A stretch of 47,856 nucleotides of DNA from Acidobacteriota bacterium. Lineage in GTDB: Bacteria > Acidobacteriota > Terriglobia > Versatilivoradales > Versatilivoraceae. A program made the translations under genes and the position numbers. The notes beneath the pieces are model-generated. The model worked only from the letters and a program-made list of their open reading frames with translations, was not told the DNA's origin and did no database searches. The stretch covers positions 1 to 47,856 of the forward strand of contig JAJECY010000280.1 of the NCBI GenBank assembly GCA_022821775.1, read 5' to 3'. Position 1 is the first letter of the stretch. Each line of letters starts with the position of its first letter. Of the stretch, positions 25,161-33,010 are shown piece after piece.

Positions 25161-25370
25161 GCCCCCTATTTCGCCCCTTGTGAGCCGCCCCGTCGTGTGG
25201 CACGGCGGCGCGGCCAGGTGAAGAGTGGAGAGTGGTCAGCGGAAGATTCCGGGAACGGGCAAGCACCTGATTCCCTGGTTGCACTCTTGAAGGAGTACGC
25301 CGCGATCGACAAGATGCTTCACCTGTAAATGAAATAACTATCCACTCTTCACTCTTCACTAAACAGCCTG
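25161..25370. repeat. Inverted CACTCTTCA word pair in the gap before the haem protein end
   Basis: GTGAAGAGTGGAGAGTGG (25218 to 25235) and CCACTCTTCACTCTTCAC (25342 to 25359) are inverted copies with one mismatch. The spacer of about 105 bases contains an in-frame peptide end LVALLKEYAAIDKMLHL that might be a decayed gene; I could not assign it. No other gene is seen in this gap. Confidence 0.65.
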
Positions 25371-26768
25371 TCAGTGCTTGATGGCTTCCCAGTAGGACAC
25401 GAACTCGAACTCGGGACTGTTGGACGGATTGTGGCAAGTCACACAGGAATTCGGCCCCAGCGGTTCCATCCTGGACACGGTCGGCTGCCGGCTGTGTTCC
25501 CGACCCTGACCGTGACAGGCCTCACACTGGACATTGGCCAGGTGGGCGGTGCGATAGAGGTCTTCAAACCCGCCCGGCTGCCCCGAACCGGTCACGTGGC
25601 AGATGACGCACTGGGTATCGAATTCCTTTCTTTCCCTGATCAGGATGTCGATGGCATGGGCGTGGCCCGAGCTCTCCCAGACCTGAAACGCATCCGCATG
25701 GCACGTCCCGCAGGTTTGAGAGGTCACGAAATCGGAATCCGCGTGGTCCCGGCGGCTGCCGTGGCTGTGGCCATGGCCGTGGTCGTGGCCGTGGTCGTGC
25801 GCATGGGCGGTGCTCTTGGCCATCTCGGTCTGCCTGGCCGAGATGTCGGCTTTGGCTTTCACCATGAAGGCAGCGATATCGGGGTCGTCGGCCACCCGCC
25901 GGGTCAAACGGTGATTCAAGGGCTGCACTGCGGGCCGGCCCGACTTCAGGGAAAAGCGCAGCTCTCCCAGGCTCTTGGCTTCGTCTTCGGCGTAGACGAT
26001 GGTGGACCGGCTGATCTTGATGGGGGCCATTGCCGATTGATGCTCGAATCCGTTGAGAATCATGTCGATGCCCTTATGGTCGATAGCCAACTGGATGGCG
26101 TCGCCAAGGGGCATGCAGGCCAGTGCAATCACGTAGTCGCACTTCTCTCTCAACTCGGGCAGCCATTTTTCGGCGCTCTCGGATGGATTCTCCCAGCGGT
26201 AGCTCGCGCCGGTCTTGGAGGAATGCTTGCTGACCGCAAATCCGATGAAGCCGACCCGGACAGCGGGGGCGGAAGGCGCCGGCGGCATGGTCTTGATCAC
26301 ATAGGGATCGAGCAGCGGATCGCCGGTTTGGCCGGAAAGCAGGTTGGCGGAAACAAACCGCCCGTTCTTGCTCAGCTCCACACCGAGGGCCTGAAGCTCC
26401 TCAATGTCATTGCCCCCGATGTTGAAGACCTCGATCCCAAGCAACTCCATCCCCTTCCACAGCCACTCGTTCTTGACCGCCCGATCGGGGCCCAGCCGCT
26501 GCATGAAGTTGCCGATCTCCACCTGGAGGGCGGGACGGCCGGGAAACTCCCGGATCCTCTCCCTGATGACCTGTGCTCGGCGAGCAAGACCGCCCGCGGG
26601 ATTGCGCGGTCAGCCGCAGGGTTCGAGATTCCCCCGCACGTTTCCGGTAAAATAGATGCTGAAGTCGAAGTCGGAACTCTGGAGCTGCGGCGCCGATCGG
26701 ACCTGGCCAATGACGGCCAGCATGGACAGAACCAAGCCGGCGCCATAGCGCAAACGCCTATCGATCAA
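25371..26768 (-). CDS. Exported UshA-like tetrahaem cytochrome, probable selenoprotein (TGA at codon 53)
   Basis: I read one 465-residue protein from a TTG at 26768, with AGGAGG 9 bases upstream. It has a signal peptide (RRLRYGAGLVLSMLAVIG, cut near RSA), then the UshA-like motif FTGNVRGNLEPCG, an in-frame TGA at 26612 to 26610 (codon 53), then PRNPAGGLARRAQV. Relatives carry EPCGC at this place (from memory), so TGA replaces a Cys codon. The frame stays open on both sides. Further on are a His-rich linker (about residues 320 to 345) and four c-haem motifs: CGTCH (353), CVICH (387), CEACH (415) and CVTCH (442). A SECIS-like hairpin starts 12 bases after the TGA. The alternative is a broken gene or a downstream start at 26522, which would lose the signal peptide needed for haem attachment. 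Confidence 0.8.
26580..26612 (-). promoter_or_regulatory. SECIS-like hairpin just after the in-frame TGA
   Basis: On the transcript, 12 bases after UGA, GCGGGC (26597 to 26592) pairs with GCUCGC (26585 to 26580) through six pairs, one of them G-U. The apical loop is GGUCUU. The loop begins 18 bases after UGA. The E. coli fdhF element, from memory, has loop AGGUCU about 17 bases after UGA. A G at the first loop position fits the bacterial SECIS rule. Confidence 0.65.
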
Positions 26769-26952
26769 TGGAAAAATCCTCCTCGCAGGCAGGTCCGTAC
26801 CGGGTGGCTGGAACCACGGAAGGGACCTTTTCTATCATACCGCCCGGAAGATTGTAAACCGGGCCGATCCGGGCTTGGCCGGCAGGCGCATCGTCAGCCC
26901 GGCCACTCCATGGCAATCGCTTTCGGAAAGCTCTCCAAGGACCTCCAACCAC

Positions 26953-27549
26953 ATGCCCGCCGGACTCGAATCACACTCTCCACGCCTGATTTTAGCATCC
27001 GCCTCGCCCAGAAGACAGGAGCTGATGAAGCTGCTCCGGTTCGACTTCGCAGTCCGTGTCAGCGGCGTGCCGGAGGAACCGCAGAGGGGCGAGTCTCCGG
27101 CCCAACTGGTGATGCGTCTGGCCCGGGCCAAGGCCGAAGCCATCCGCGACACCCGGCCCGACGTCTGGGTGATAGGAGCCGACACGGTGGTGGTCTGCGG
27201 CCCCGAGGTTCTGGGAAAGCCGGAATCGCCGGCGGCGGCGGGGGAGATGCTGCGGAAGCTGAGCGGCCGCACCCATCAGGTGTTGACGGGCATCTGCATC
27301 CGGCACGGGCAACTCCGGCATGCCAGCTTCGTCGAGACCACCGTCCGCTTCGCGGCGCTTTCCGATAGAGACATCCAGGGATACGTGGCCACCGGCGAGC
27401 CCCTGGGGAAGGCCGGCGCCTATGGGATTCAAGGCTACGCCTGCCGGTTCATTCAGGACATCCACGGCTGCTACTTCAACGTCGTCGGCCTGCCCCTGGC
27501 CCACCTCCACCGGACACTCATGCAATTGGGGTTCCCGGCCGATGGATAA
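26953..27549 (+). CDS. maf: Maf-family nucleotide pyrophosphatase
   Basis: Maf proteins hydrolyse non-canonical nucleoside triphosphates and limit septum formation in some bacteria. The 198-residue product has the LILASASPRRQELM motif near residue 10 and GADTVVV near residue 70, with KPESPAAAGEMLRKLSGRTH and the C-terminal YGIQGYACRFI. The start at 26953 gives the family length; the open frame to 26875 is longer than usual. Its stop overlaps the start of the NFACT gene by 8 bases. Confidence 0.94.
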   Translation: MPAGLESHSPRLILASASPRRQELMKLLRFDFAVRVSGVPEEPQRGESPAQLVMRLARAKAEAIRDTRPDVWVIGADTVVVCGPEVLGKPESPAAAGEMLRKLSGRTHQVLTGICIRHGQLRHASFVETTVRFAALSDRDIQGYVATGEPLGKAGAYGIQGYACRFIQDIHGCYFNVVGLPLAHLHRTLMQLGFPADG

Positions 27550-29338
27550 TTTCTGCCTCCAGGCGCAGGTGCAGGAACTCCGGGAGTTGCTGCACCGGAA
27601 GAGAATTCGCAAGGTCCGGCAGCTCGATGACCGGAAGTTCCTCTTCTCGCTGCATCGCCCCAGCCCTTTCGACCTGGCTGTGGTGCTGGAACAGCGACTC
27701 CCCTGTCTCTACCTGCAGCCCAAGGAATCACGGGCAGGCTCCCCCGCCGCCGCCAGTGACTGGCTTCTTTCGATACGGAGCCACCTGACCGGAGGCACCA
27801 TCGTCGCCGTCGAGAAAGAGCTGGGAGATCGGGCGGTGACCTTCGCAATCGAGGAAGGAAAGTGGCCTTCCTCGACCAGAATCCTCCATCTGCGCCTGGA
27901 ACTGATTCCCCTCCGGGTCAACGCCTTCTTGCGGGACGATCAGGGCCGCATTCTGCGGGTCTTCAGACCCCATCAGCCCGGCGCCGGACCGGTCTCCGGC
28001 GCTGGATCCGGCCTGGAAAGCCTCGACAGGCAGGTGCTCCGCGACCTGGTCCTGGATGCCTGCCGGGGGTCGGGAAGGAAGAGCCCAAGGACCGGCAGGA
28101 CCGTTCGCGCAAGGACGGGAACCCGAGGCCTGAGTCCCCTGTTCCTTCGAGAGATCGCCCACCGATTCCCCCCGCCGGAACTGGAGGGGGCGTGGGAATG
28201 CTTGCAGGAAATGATTCGGCAAGTGCGGCTTGGGCCCTTCAGCCCTCGGATCTACCCGCCCGCCAAGGACGGCCAACCCTGGATCTGCTCTCCTTTTCCT
28301 CTGGCCCACATGGAGGATCGTCCGCATCGGGAATTCCCCGACATGAACGCTGCCGTCGCCGAGACCTGCCGGCTCTTCCAGGATCGGCAAGGGCGGCTCG
28401 AGCAGCATCAGGGCCGCCTCTCGCCTCTCCGCCGGCGGAGCAGGAAGCTGACCCGCTTGCGGAAAGACCTGGAAGCGGACCTGGAAAAGAACCGGCGGGC
28501 CCGGTGTTTCAAGAAATACAGCGACCTGCTGCTGGCCCAGGCTCCCCGGCTGCCCGCTGGGCGGACCTCCGTGAACCTTCCGGACCTGTATCAGCCGGAT
28601 CAGCCCGAGGTGGCCATTCCCCTGGAGCCCCGGCTCACGGCGCTCCAGAACGCCACCCGCTATGCCCGGCAGTTCCAGAAGTCGAGCCGCGCCATCCCCA
28701 GGATTCTGACTCGTCTGGAAGCGGTTCGAGCGGAGCTTGCCGCCCTGGAAAAGCAACGGGAGCAACTTGACCGGACAACCGCTCCGGCCGAGTTGGAGCT
28801 GCCGCCCCCACCAACGGGTTCAACCTCTTCGCTGGCCCCGGCCGGGGCCGGGCGCGGCCGCTCTCCCAGGGAAGAGGAAAGGTCGGAACTATCGAAGCTG
28901 GCTCGCCGCTTTGTTTCTTCGGAAGGGTCGACCATTCTGGTGGGCAGGGGGAACCGGCAAAACGACGCCTTGACGGGCAAAGTAGCTCACGGCCACGACT
29001 TCTGGCTGCATGTGGCGGGCTATTCGGGATCTCACGTGGTTCTGCGAAATCCCGACAGGCGTTCGGAACCCTCGGAGCCCTCGCTGCTGGAAGCAGCCCA
29101 GTTGGCCGCCTACTTCAGCCAGGCCCGCAACGCACCCAGGGTCGAAGTGCACTACACGCAGAAAAAGTACGTCACCAGGCCCAAAGGCGGCAAGCCGGGT
29201 GTCGTCCGGCTCCGGCGCTACCAGTCCGTTGCCGTCCAACCCTGTATTCCCGACTTTCCTGAAACAACAGAAAAAAAGAGTTATCCACGAAGGCACACGA
29301 AGGACCACGAAGACACACGAAGAAAGACGGTGAGGTGA
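27542..29338 (+). CDS. NFACT-family ribosome quality control protein (RqcH/Rqc2 homologue) with repeat-derived C-terminus
   Basis: These proteins bind stalled 50S subunits and can add alanine tails. The 598-residue product has the NFACT-N region at the start (VQELRELLHRKRIRKVRQLD), a charged coiled region in the middle (about 270 to 430) and an NFACT-R domain with ILVGRGNRQNDALTGKVAHG and FWLHVAGYSGSHVVLRNP. The start at 27542 overlaps the maf stop (ATGGATAA). The natural end seems to lie near RRYQSVAVQPCIP; the last 25 or so codons, from PETTEKKSYPRR on, are translated family A repeat sequence. Confidence 0.9.
   Translation: MDNFCLQAQVQELRELLHRKRIRKVRQLDDRKFLFSLHRPSPFDLAVVLEQRLPCLYLQPKESRAGSPAAASDWLLSIRSHLTGGTIVAVEKELGDRAVTFAIEEGKWPSSTRILHLRLELIPLRVNAFLRDDQGRILRVFRPHQPGAGPVSGAGSGLESLDRQVLRDLVLDACRGSGRKSPRTGRTVRARTGTRGLSPLFLREIAHRFPPPELEGAWECLQEMIRQVRLGPFSPRIYPPAKDGQPWICSPFPLAHMEDRPHREFPDMNAAVAETCRLFQDRQGRLEQHQGRLSPLRRRSRKLTRLRKDLEADLEKNRRARCFKKYSDLLLAQAPRLPAGRTSVNLPDLYQPDQPEVAIPLEPRLTALQNATRYARQFQKSSRAIPRILTRLEAVRAELAALEKQREQLDRTTAPAELELPPPPTGSTSSLAPAGAGRGRSPREEERSELSKLARRFVSSEGSTILVGRGNRQNDALTGKVAHGHDFWLHVAGYSGSHVVLRNPDRRSEPSEPSLLEAAQLAAYFSQARNAPRVEVHYTQKKYVTRPKGGKPGVVRLRRYQSVAVQPCIPDFPETTEKKSYPRRHTKDHEDTRRKTVR
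29258..29335 (+). repeat. Repeat family A head, copy 4, forming the end of the NFACT gene
   Basis: CCTGAAACAACAG, AAAGAGTTATCCACGAAGG, four 10-base CACGAAG words and AAGACGGTGAGG. It lacks the body seen in copies 1 to 3. It matches copy 5 (18314 to 18388, inverted) almost base for base. Confidence 0.88.
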
Positions 29339-29377
29339 TCCGTGACGGACGCGACCTGAGAGCAAGGACACGACCGC

Positions 29378-29424
29378 TTGGCTACGGATATTCGTTGAAA
29401 GTATGCTCTCTCTATGAGAGCATA
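29378..29424 (+). promoter_or_regulatory. Putative promoter and operator of the toxin-antitoxin pair
   Basis: TTGGCT (29378 to 29383), 18 bases, TATGCT (29402 to 29407). The minus-10 box overlaps a perfect inverted repeat: TATGCTCTC (29402 to 29410), 5 bases, GAGAGCATA (29416 to 29424). This is the expected form of an autoregulatory operator for an HTH antitoxin. Confidence 0.55.
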
Positions 29425-29429
29425 GGAGC

Positions 29430-29702
29430 ATGAATTCGGGCAGGGGAATAGCATGGTCGGCCAGAGCGAAGAAGGACATGAGACGCACGGCTGTAACGGA
29501 CCGCGCGCGAATAATCTCAAAGGTAGAGCAGTATGCCCGGAATCCGTCTGCGTTCGCCAATCAAGTCATCGCTCTGACCCGTAGTGAGTATTGGCGGCTA
29601 CGAGTTGGCAGGTATCGCATCATCTTCAAATGGGACCAAACCGGCGATATGACCGTCATGGTTGTCTTGAGAGTCCGGCATCGGAGGGAAGCCTATGTCT
29701 GA
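29430..29702 (+). CDS. RelE/ParE-family toxin
   Basis: The 90-residue product fits the RelE/ParE fold: IAWSARAKKDMRR, then RIISKVEQYARNPSAFANQV, YWRLRVGRYRIIFKW and a final strand MTVMVVLRVRHRREAYV. RelE members are ribosome-dependent mRNA interferases and ParE members target gyrase; by eye it looks closer to RelE. AGGAG ends only one base before the ATG, so translation may be inefficient or the true start may differ. It overlaps the antitoxin by 8 bases, with the toxin first as in HigBA pairs. Confidence 0.88.
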   Translation: MNSGRGIAWSARAKKDMRRTAVTDRARIISKVEQYARNPSAFANQVIALTRSEYWRLRVGRYRIIFKWDQTGDMTVMVVLRVRHRREAYV

Positions 29703-30027
29703 GACCGAAACCGTTACGCTGAGTCGGGCGGACTACGACGCCCTGATTGCTCGTCAGGAAGAGCTGGAAGACTTGTTGGCGGCCAGGGAAGCCGACGATG
29801 GGAGTCGCATCCCGCACGAAGTGTTCCTGAAAATCATGGATGGGGACAACCCCGTCGCTGCCTGGCGAGCGTTTCGCGGCATGACGTTGAGAGCTCTGGC
29901 CGAAAGGACGGGGCTCGCCAACGGGTATCTCTCCGAAATCGAACGAGGCCTCAAGACCGGCTCGGTGAAGGCCTTGAACCGCATCGCACAAGCGCTGGAC
30001 ACAAGGATCGACACCCTCATGGATTGA
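29695..30027 (+). CDS. HTH (XRE-family) antitoxin
   Basis: The 110-residue protein has an N-terminal region (SRADYDALIARQEELEDLLA) and a helix-turn-helix domain in the last 55 residues: AWRAFRGMTLRALAERTGLA then NGYLSEIERGLKTGSVKALN. It most likely neutralises the upstream toxin and represses the operon at the inverted repeat 29402 to 29424. Its ATG overlaps the toxin stop by 8 bases, a sign of coupling. Confidence 0.9.
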   Translation: MSETETVTLSRADYDALIARQEELEDLLAAREADDGSRIPHEVFLKIMDGDNPVAAWRAFRGMTLRALAERTGLANGYLSEIERGLKTGSVKALNRIAQALDTRIDTLMD

Positions 30028-30045
30028 CGGGGCGCCCAGCCTGCA

Positions 30046-30978
30046 TTATCGCTGACCATCCAGCCAGGGAATCTTGAAGTTCAGGGACTGAAGCTTGTCC
30101 TCCAGCTCCCTGCGTTCGCGGTTGGGTTTGAGGCGGGGGCCGTCATAGTTGAGAAGCCCGAATTGAGCAGCCAGCGCCTTGGCCTCCTCGGGACGACCGG
30201 CGGCCAGCATGCGGATAATCTGCTGCTCCCGGCGGGAGAGGGCGGTGGAATGAAATCGATAGTCCTGGAAGGCTTCCCAGGCAATAGGACACCAGCGGCT
30301 GAGAATCTGCTCGCCGATAACCGTGGCGTAGCTGCGGATCTCCCACTGGGCGTGGGCGTCCATTCTCAGGGCCAGGAAGTGCAACAGGTTGTGGAGGTCG
30401 ATCTTCCAATAGGCCTCGGTATAGGTTGAGAGCGGAAGGTCCTTGCGAGCCTGCTCTCTGGCCACGCCGGCCTCCAGTCGTTCCCGGTAGAGCCGGCGGC
30501 TGTCCCGAATCAGAGCTGCTTCTCTTTCGGAAAGCTCCGAACCCACCTCCCCATCCAGGAATCCGGTGCTACCCTGCCGGTTGCCCCGGGATTGCTCCCG
30601 CCACTGGTCGTCGCCGGTCAGTTGAGCCGAATCGATAGCCTCGGAATAGCGGGTCGAGTACTCGTTGACACTGGCCGTTCGGTGGCGGATCCACTGCCGC
30701 CAGCAGTCCATGGGCACCCGGACATGCAGCTTGATCTCGCACATCTCGAAGGGAGTGGTGTGCCGGTGCCGCATCAGGTATCGAATGAGGCCGCGGTCCT
30801 GGTGTACCTTCTTGGTTCCCTTGCCGTAGGACACCCGGGCCGCTTGCACGATGGACTCATCCGATCCCATGTAGTCGATCAATCGGATGAAGCCGTCATT
30901 CAGGACCTTGAAGGGAACCCCCAGAATTTCGTCCAGCTCTGGAACCTTGACGCGCTCGATCTTGTCGCTGCCGTCCAT
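30046..30978 (-). CDS. thyX: FAD-dependent thymidylate synthase
   Basis: ThyX makes dTMP from dUMP using FAD and methylene-tetrahydrofolate. The 310-residue protein has the ThyX motif RHRTASVNEYSTRY at about residues 98 to 111, preceded by MRHRHTTPFEMCEIKLHVRV. The C-terminal segment LALRMDAHAQWEIRSYATVI holds the usual flavin and substrate residues. It is longer than many ThyX proteins (about 220 to 250) due to an insert near residues 120 to 145 and a C-terminal tail. Its ATG lies directly after the TAG of the coiled-coil gene. No thyA is in the window. Confidence 0.96.
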   Translation of the reverse strand: MDGSDKIERVKVPELDEILGVPFKVLNDGFIRLIDYMGSDESIVQAARVSYGKGTKKVHQDRGLIRYLMRHRHTTPFEMCEIKLHVRVPMDCWRQWIRHRTASVNEYSTRYSEAIDSAQLTGDDQWREQSRGNRQGSTGFLDGEVGSELSEREAALIRDSRRLYRERLEAGVAREQARKDLPLSTYTEAYWKIDLHNLLHFLALRMDAHAQWEIRSYATVIGEQILSRWCPIAWEAFQDYRFHSTALSRREQQIIRMLAAGRPEEAKALAAQFGLLNYDGPRLKPNRERRELEDKLQSLNFKIPWLDGQR

Positions 30979-31254
30979 CTAGAAGAGTTTGGTCAGACCG
31001 ACAATCAGGGCAACGATTCCGGCTCCCTGGATCCACAGGGCCCTGAAGAATTCCGCCTTGAGGTTGGCCATGTCCGCCCTGAAGTTGGCCATGTCCGTCT
31101 TGAGGTTGGCCATGTCGCCCTTGAGTCCGGCCACGTCTTGCTTGGTTGCCAACTGCTCGCTGAGCGGAATAGATTCGGCGGCGGCCTTGGCCTTGGATTC
31201 AGAGGCGCCGGCTTCAATCAGTGCCTCGTAGACTTCGCTGACCATGATTCCCAT
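30979..31254 (-). CDS. Small coiled-coil membrane protein (CCDC90/DUF1640-like)
   Basis: The 91-residue product has an N-terminal YEALIEAGASESKAKAAAES segment, a heptad run (DMANLKT, DMANFRA, DMANLKA) and a C-terminal membrane helix (ALWIQGAGIVALIVGLTKLF). Proteins of this layout resemble the bacterial CCDC90/DUF1640 group. The start at 31254 has AGGGGGGTG upstream. The gene ends exactly where thyX begins, so the two are co-transcribed; no functional link is known to me. Confidence 0.8.
   Translation of the reverse strand: MGIMVSEVYEALIEAGASESKAKAAAESIPLSEQLATKQDVAGLKGDMANLKTDMANFRADMANLKAEFFRALWIQGAGIVALIVGLTKLF
31064..31133 (-). repeat. 21-base tandem repeat in the coiled-coil gene
   Basis: About three copies of a 21-base unit beginning GGCCATGTC on the plus strand code for successive heptads. 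Copy-number change would add or remove whole heptads without shifting the frame. Confidence 0.8.
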
Positions 31255-31473
31255 CAGACACCCCCCTGAATCCGCGAGCATTGCCGGGTAGGCTGTATTC
31301 CCCCGGACTCCGGCCTAAGCCGGCAAGCCAGAATCGGCCACAGCACCGATTTTGGTCCGCTTGCGCAACTGGTTCCAACCGCCCGGCTCCTGCGGCAGGG
31401 CAAACACCAATTCGCGGGACAGAGGGAGAACACCCGGAATCGGGCTGCGCCGTCGGGCCGGCTCGGGGGCCGA

Positions 31474-32913
31474 TCAAGGCAGATCGGTCGATCCCATCAG
31501 AAACCGGTCCACGCCGCGAGCGGCCCGGCGGCCTTCGGCGATGGCCCAGACCACCAGCGACTGGCCTCGCCGCATGTCACCGGCCGCAAAGACTCCAGGC
31601 TGGCTGCTCATGTAGTCTTCATCCGCCTCTACGTTGCCGCGAGCGTCCAGCTCGACCCCCAGTTGTTTCAGCATGCCGTCGGACTCCGGTCCAAGGAAGC
31701 CCATCGCCAGCAACACCAACTCGGTTTCTACCTCAAACTCGCTTTCCGGCACTTCCCGCATGGGACGGCGTCCGTTTTCATTGGGTTCTCCGAACTCGAC
31801 GCGAACCGCATGCAGCTTCTCCACTCGACCGTTGGAGCCGCTGAACCGCTTGGTGTTGACGCTCCAGTCTCGATGGCCTCCCTCCTCGTGGGAAGAGGAG
31901 GTTCTCAGGATCATCGGCCAGTAGGGCCACGGCATGGAGGGAGTCCGTTCAGCCGGAGGCTTGGGCAGGAGTTCCCAGGAGTGCACCGAGCGGGCTCCCT
32001 GCCTGAGAGCCGTCCCGTGGCAGTCCGAACCCGTATCGCCGCCGCCCAGGATGATCACTCGCTTGCCTTTGGCGGTGATGGCCTTGCCCGGAATCTTCCG
32101 GTCTCCAGCCACCCGCCGGTTCTGCTGAGGCAGGTAGTCCATGGCCAGGTGGATGCCGTCCAGCTCGCGGCCCGGGACGGGCAGGTCTCGGGCCTTGGTG
32201 GCCCCGCCCGCCAGAACCAGGGCGTCGAAGTCGCGCCTCAGATCCTCCACCGCCACGTTGAATCCGACGTTGGCTCCGGTCTTGAAGACGACACCCTCGT
32301 CCCGCATCAGATCGAGGCGGCGGCGCACCACCCACTTTTCCAGCTTGAAATCCGGGATCCCATAGGTCAGCAGTCCGCCGATGCGGTCGGCTCGTTCGAG
32401 CACGGTGACCCGGTGGCCCACCTTGTTCAACTGGTCCGCACAGGCCAGCCCGGCCGGACCCGAACCCACCACCGCCACCTTTTTCCCGGTACGAACGGCG
32501 GGAGGGGTCGGCTTGATCCAGCCTTCACGGAAGGCATGCTCGATGACGCTGATTTCGATCTGCTTGATGGTGACCGGATCGTCGTTGATTCCGAGCACAC
32601 AGGCGGCTTCGCAGGGCGCCGGACAGACCCACCCGGTAAATTCGGGAAAGTTGTTGGTCTTGTGCAGTACCTGGATCGCTTCACGCCAGCGGTTTCGATA
32701 GACCAGGTCGTTCCAATCCGGAATGATGTTGCCCAGAGGGCAACCGGTGTGGCAGAAGGGGATGCCGCAATCCATGCACCGGGCCCCCTGGCTCTGCACC
32801 AGGGAGTCGGCAGGTTCCCGGTACACCTGGAACCAGTCCTTGAGGCGCTCTTCGACGGGGCGGCGGGGGGCCATCTTCCGGCCGATTTCCATGAATCCCG
32901 TCACTTTTCCCAT
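31474..32913 (-). CDS. gltD: Glutamate synthase small subunit
   Basis: GltD takes electrons from NADPH to the large subunit through Fe-S clusters and FAD. The 479-residue protein has the N-terminal Cys-rich cluster region ([17 protein letters not shown] and [12 protein letters not shown]), the FAD motif [19 protein letters not shown], the NADPH motif [15 protein letters not shown] and the C-terminal [17 protein letters not shown]. The start at 32913 has GGAGAAG upstream; the frame to 32949 adds residues with no family features. It follows gltB with a 97-base gap. Confidence 0.97.
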   Translation of the reverse strand: MGKVTGFMEIGRKMAPRRPVEERLKDWFQVYREPADSLVQSQGARCMDCGIPFCHTGCPLGNIIPDWNDLVYRNRWREAIQVLHKTNNFPEFTGWVCPAPCEAACVLGINDDPVTIKQIEISVIEHAFREGWIKPTPPAVRTGKKVAVVGSGPAGLACADQLNKVGHRVTVLERADRIGGLLTYGIPDFKLEKWVVRRRLDLMRDEGVVFKTGANVGFNVAVEDLRRDFDALVLAGGATKARDLPVPGRELDGIHLAMDYLPQQNRRVAGDRKIPGKAITAKGKRVIILGGGDTGSDCHGTALRQGARSVHSWELLPKPPAERTPSMPWPYWPMILRTSSSHEEGGHRDWSVNTKRFSGSNGRVEKLHAVRVEFGEPNENGRRPMREVPESEFEVETELVLLAMGFLGPESDGMLKQLGVELDARGNVEADEDYMSSQPGVFAAGDMRRGQSLVVWAIAEGRRAARGVDRFLMGSTDLP

Positions 32914-33010
32914 GGCTTCTCCGCTTCGGAGCCACTGAAAGGAACCCAATGGCCAGCCCTTGACTCGAGCTGGAACCGCCGGTTTCCGGTTTGACTTTCC
33001 GGTGACTGAG

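Noticed and set aside
25371-26522. Haem protein starting at GTG 26522, with the TGA upstream as a plain stop
   Set aside because: It would lack the signal peptide and half of the conserved UshA-like N-terminus, both of which are present in frame just upstream of the TGA, and a good ribosome binding site lies before the TTG at 26768.
25374-27368. Plus-strand frame of 664 codons across the haem protein and maf
   Set aside because: It covers two real genes in the wrong frame or strand; its His/Val-rich part is the complement of the His-rich linker.
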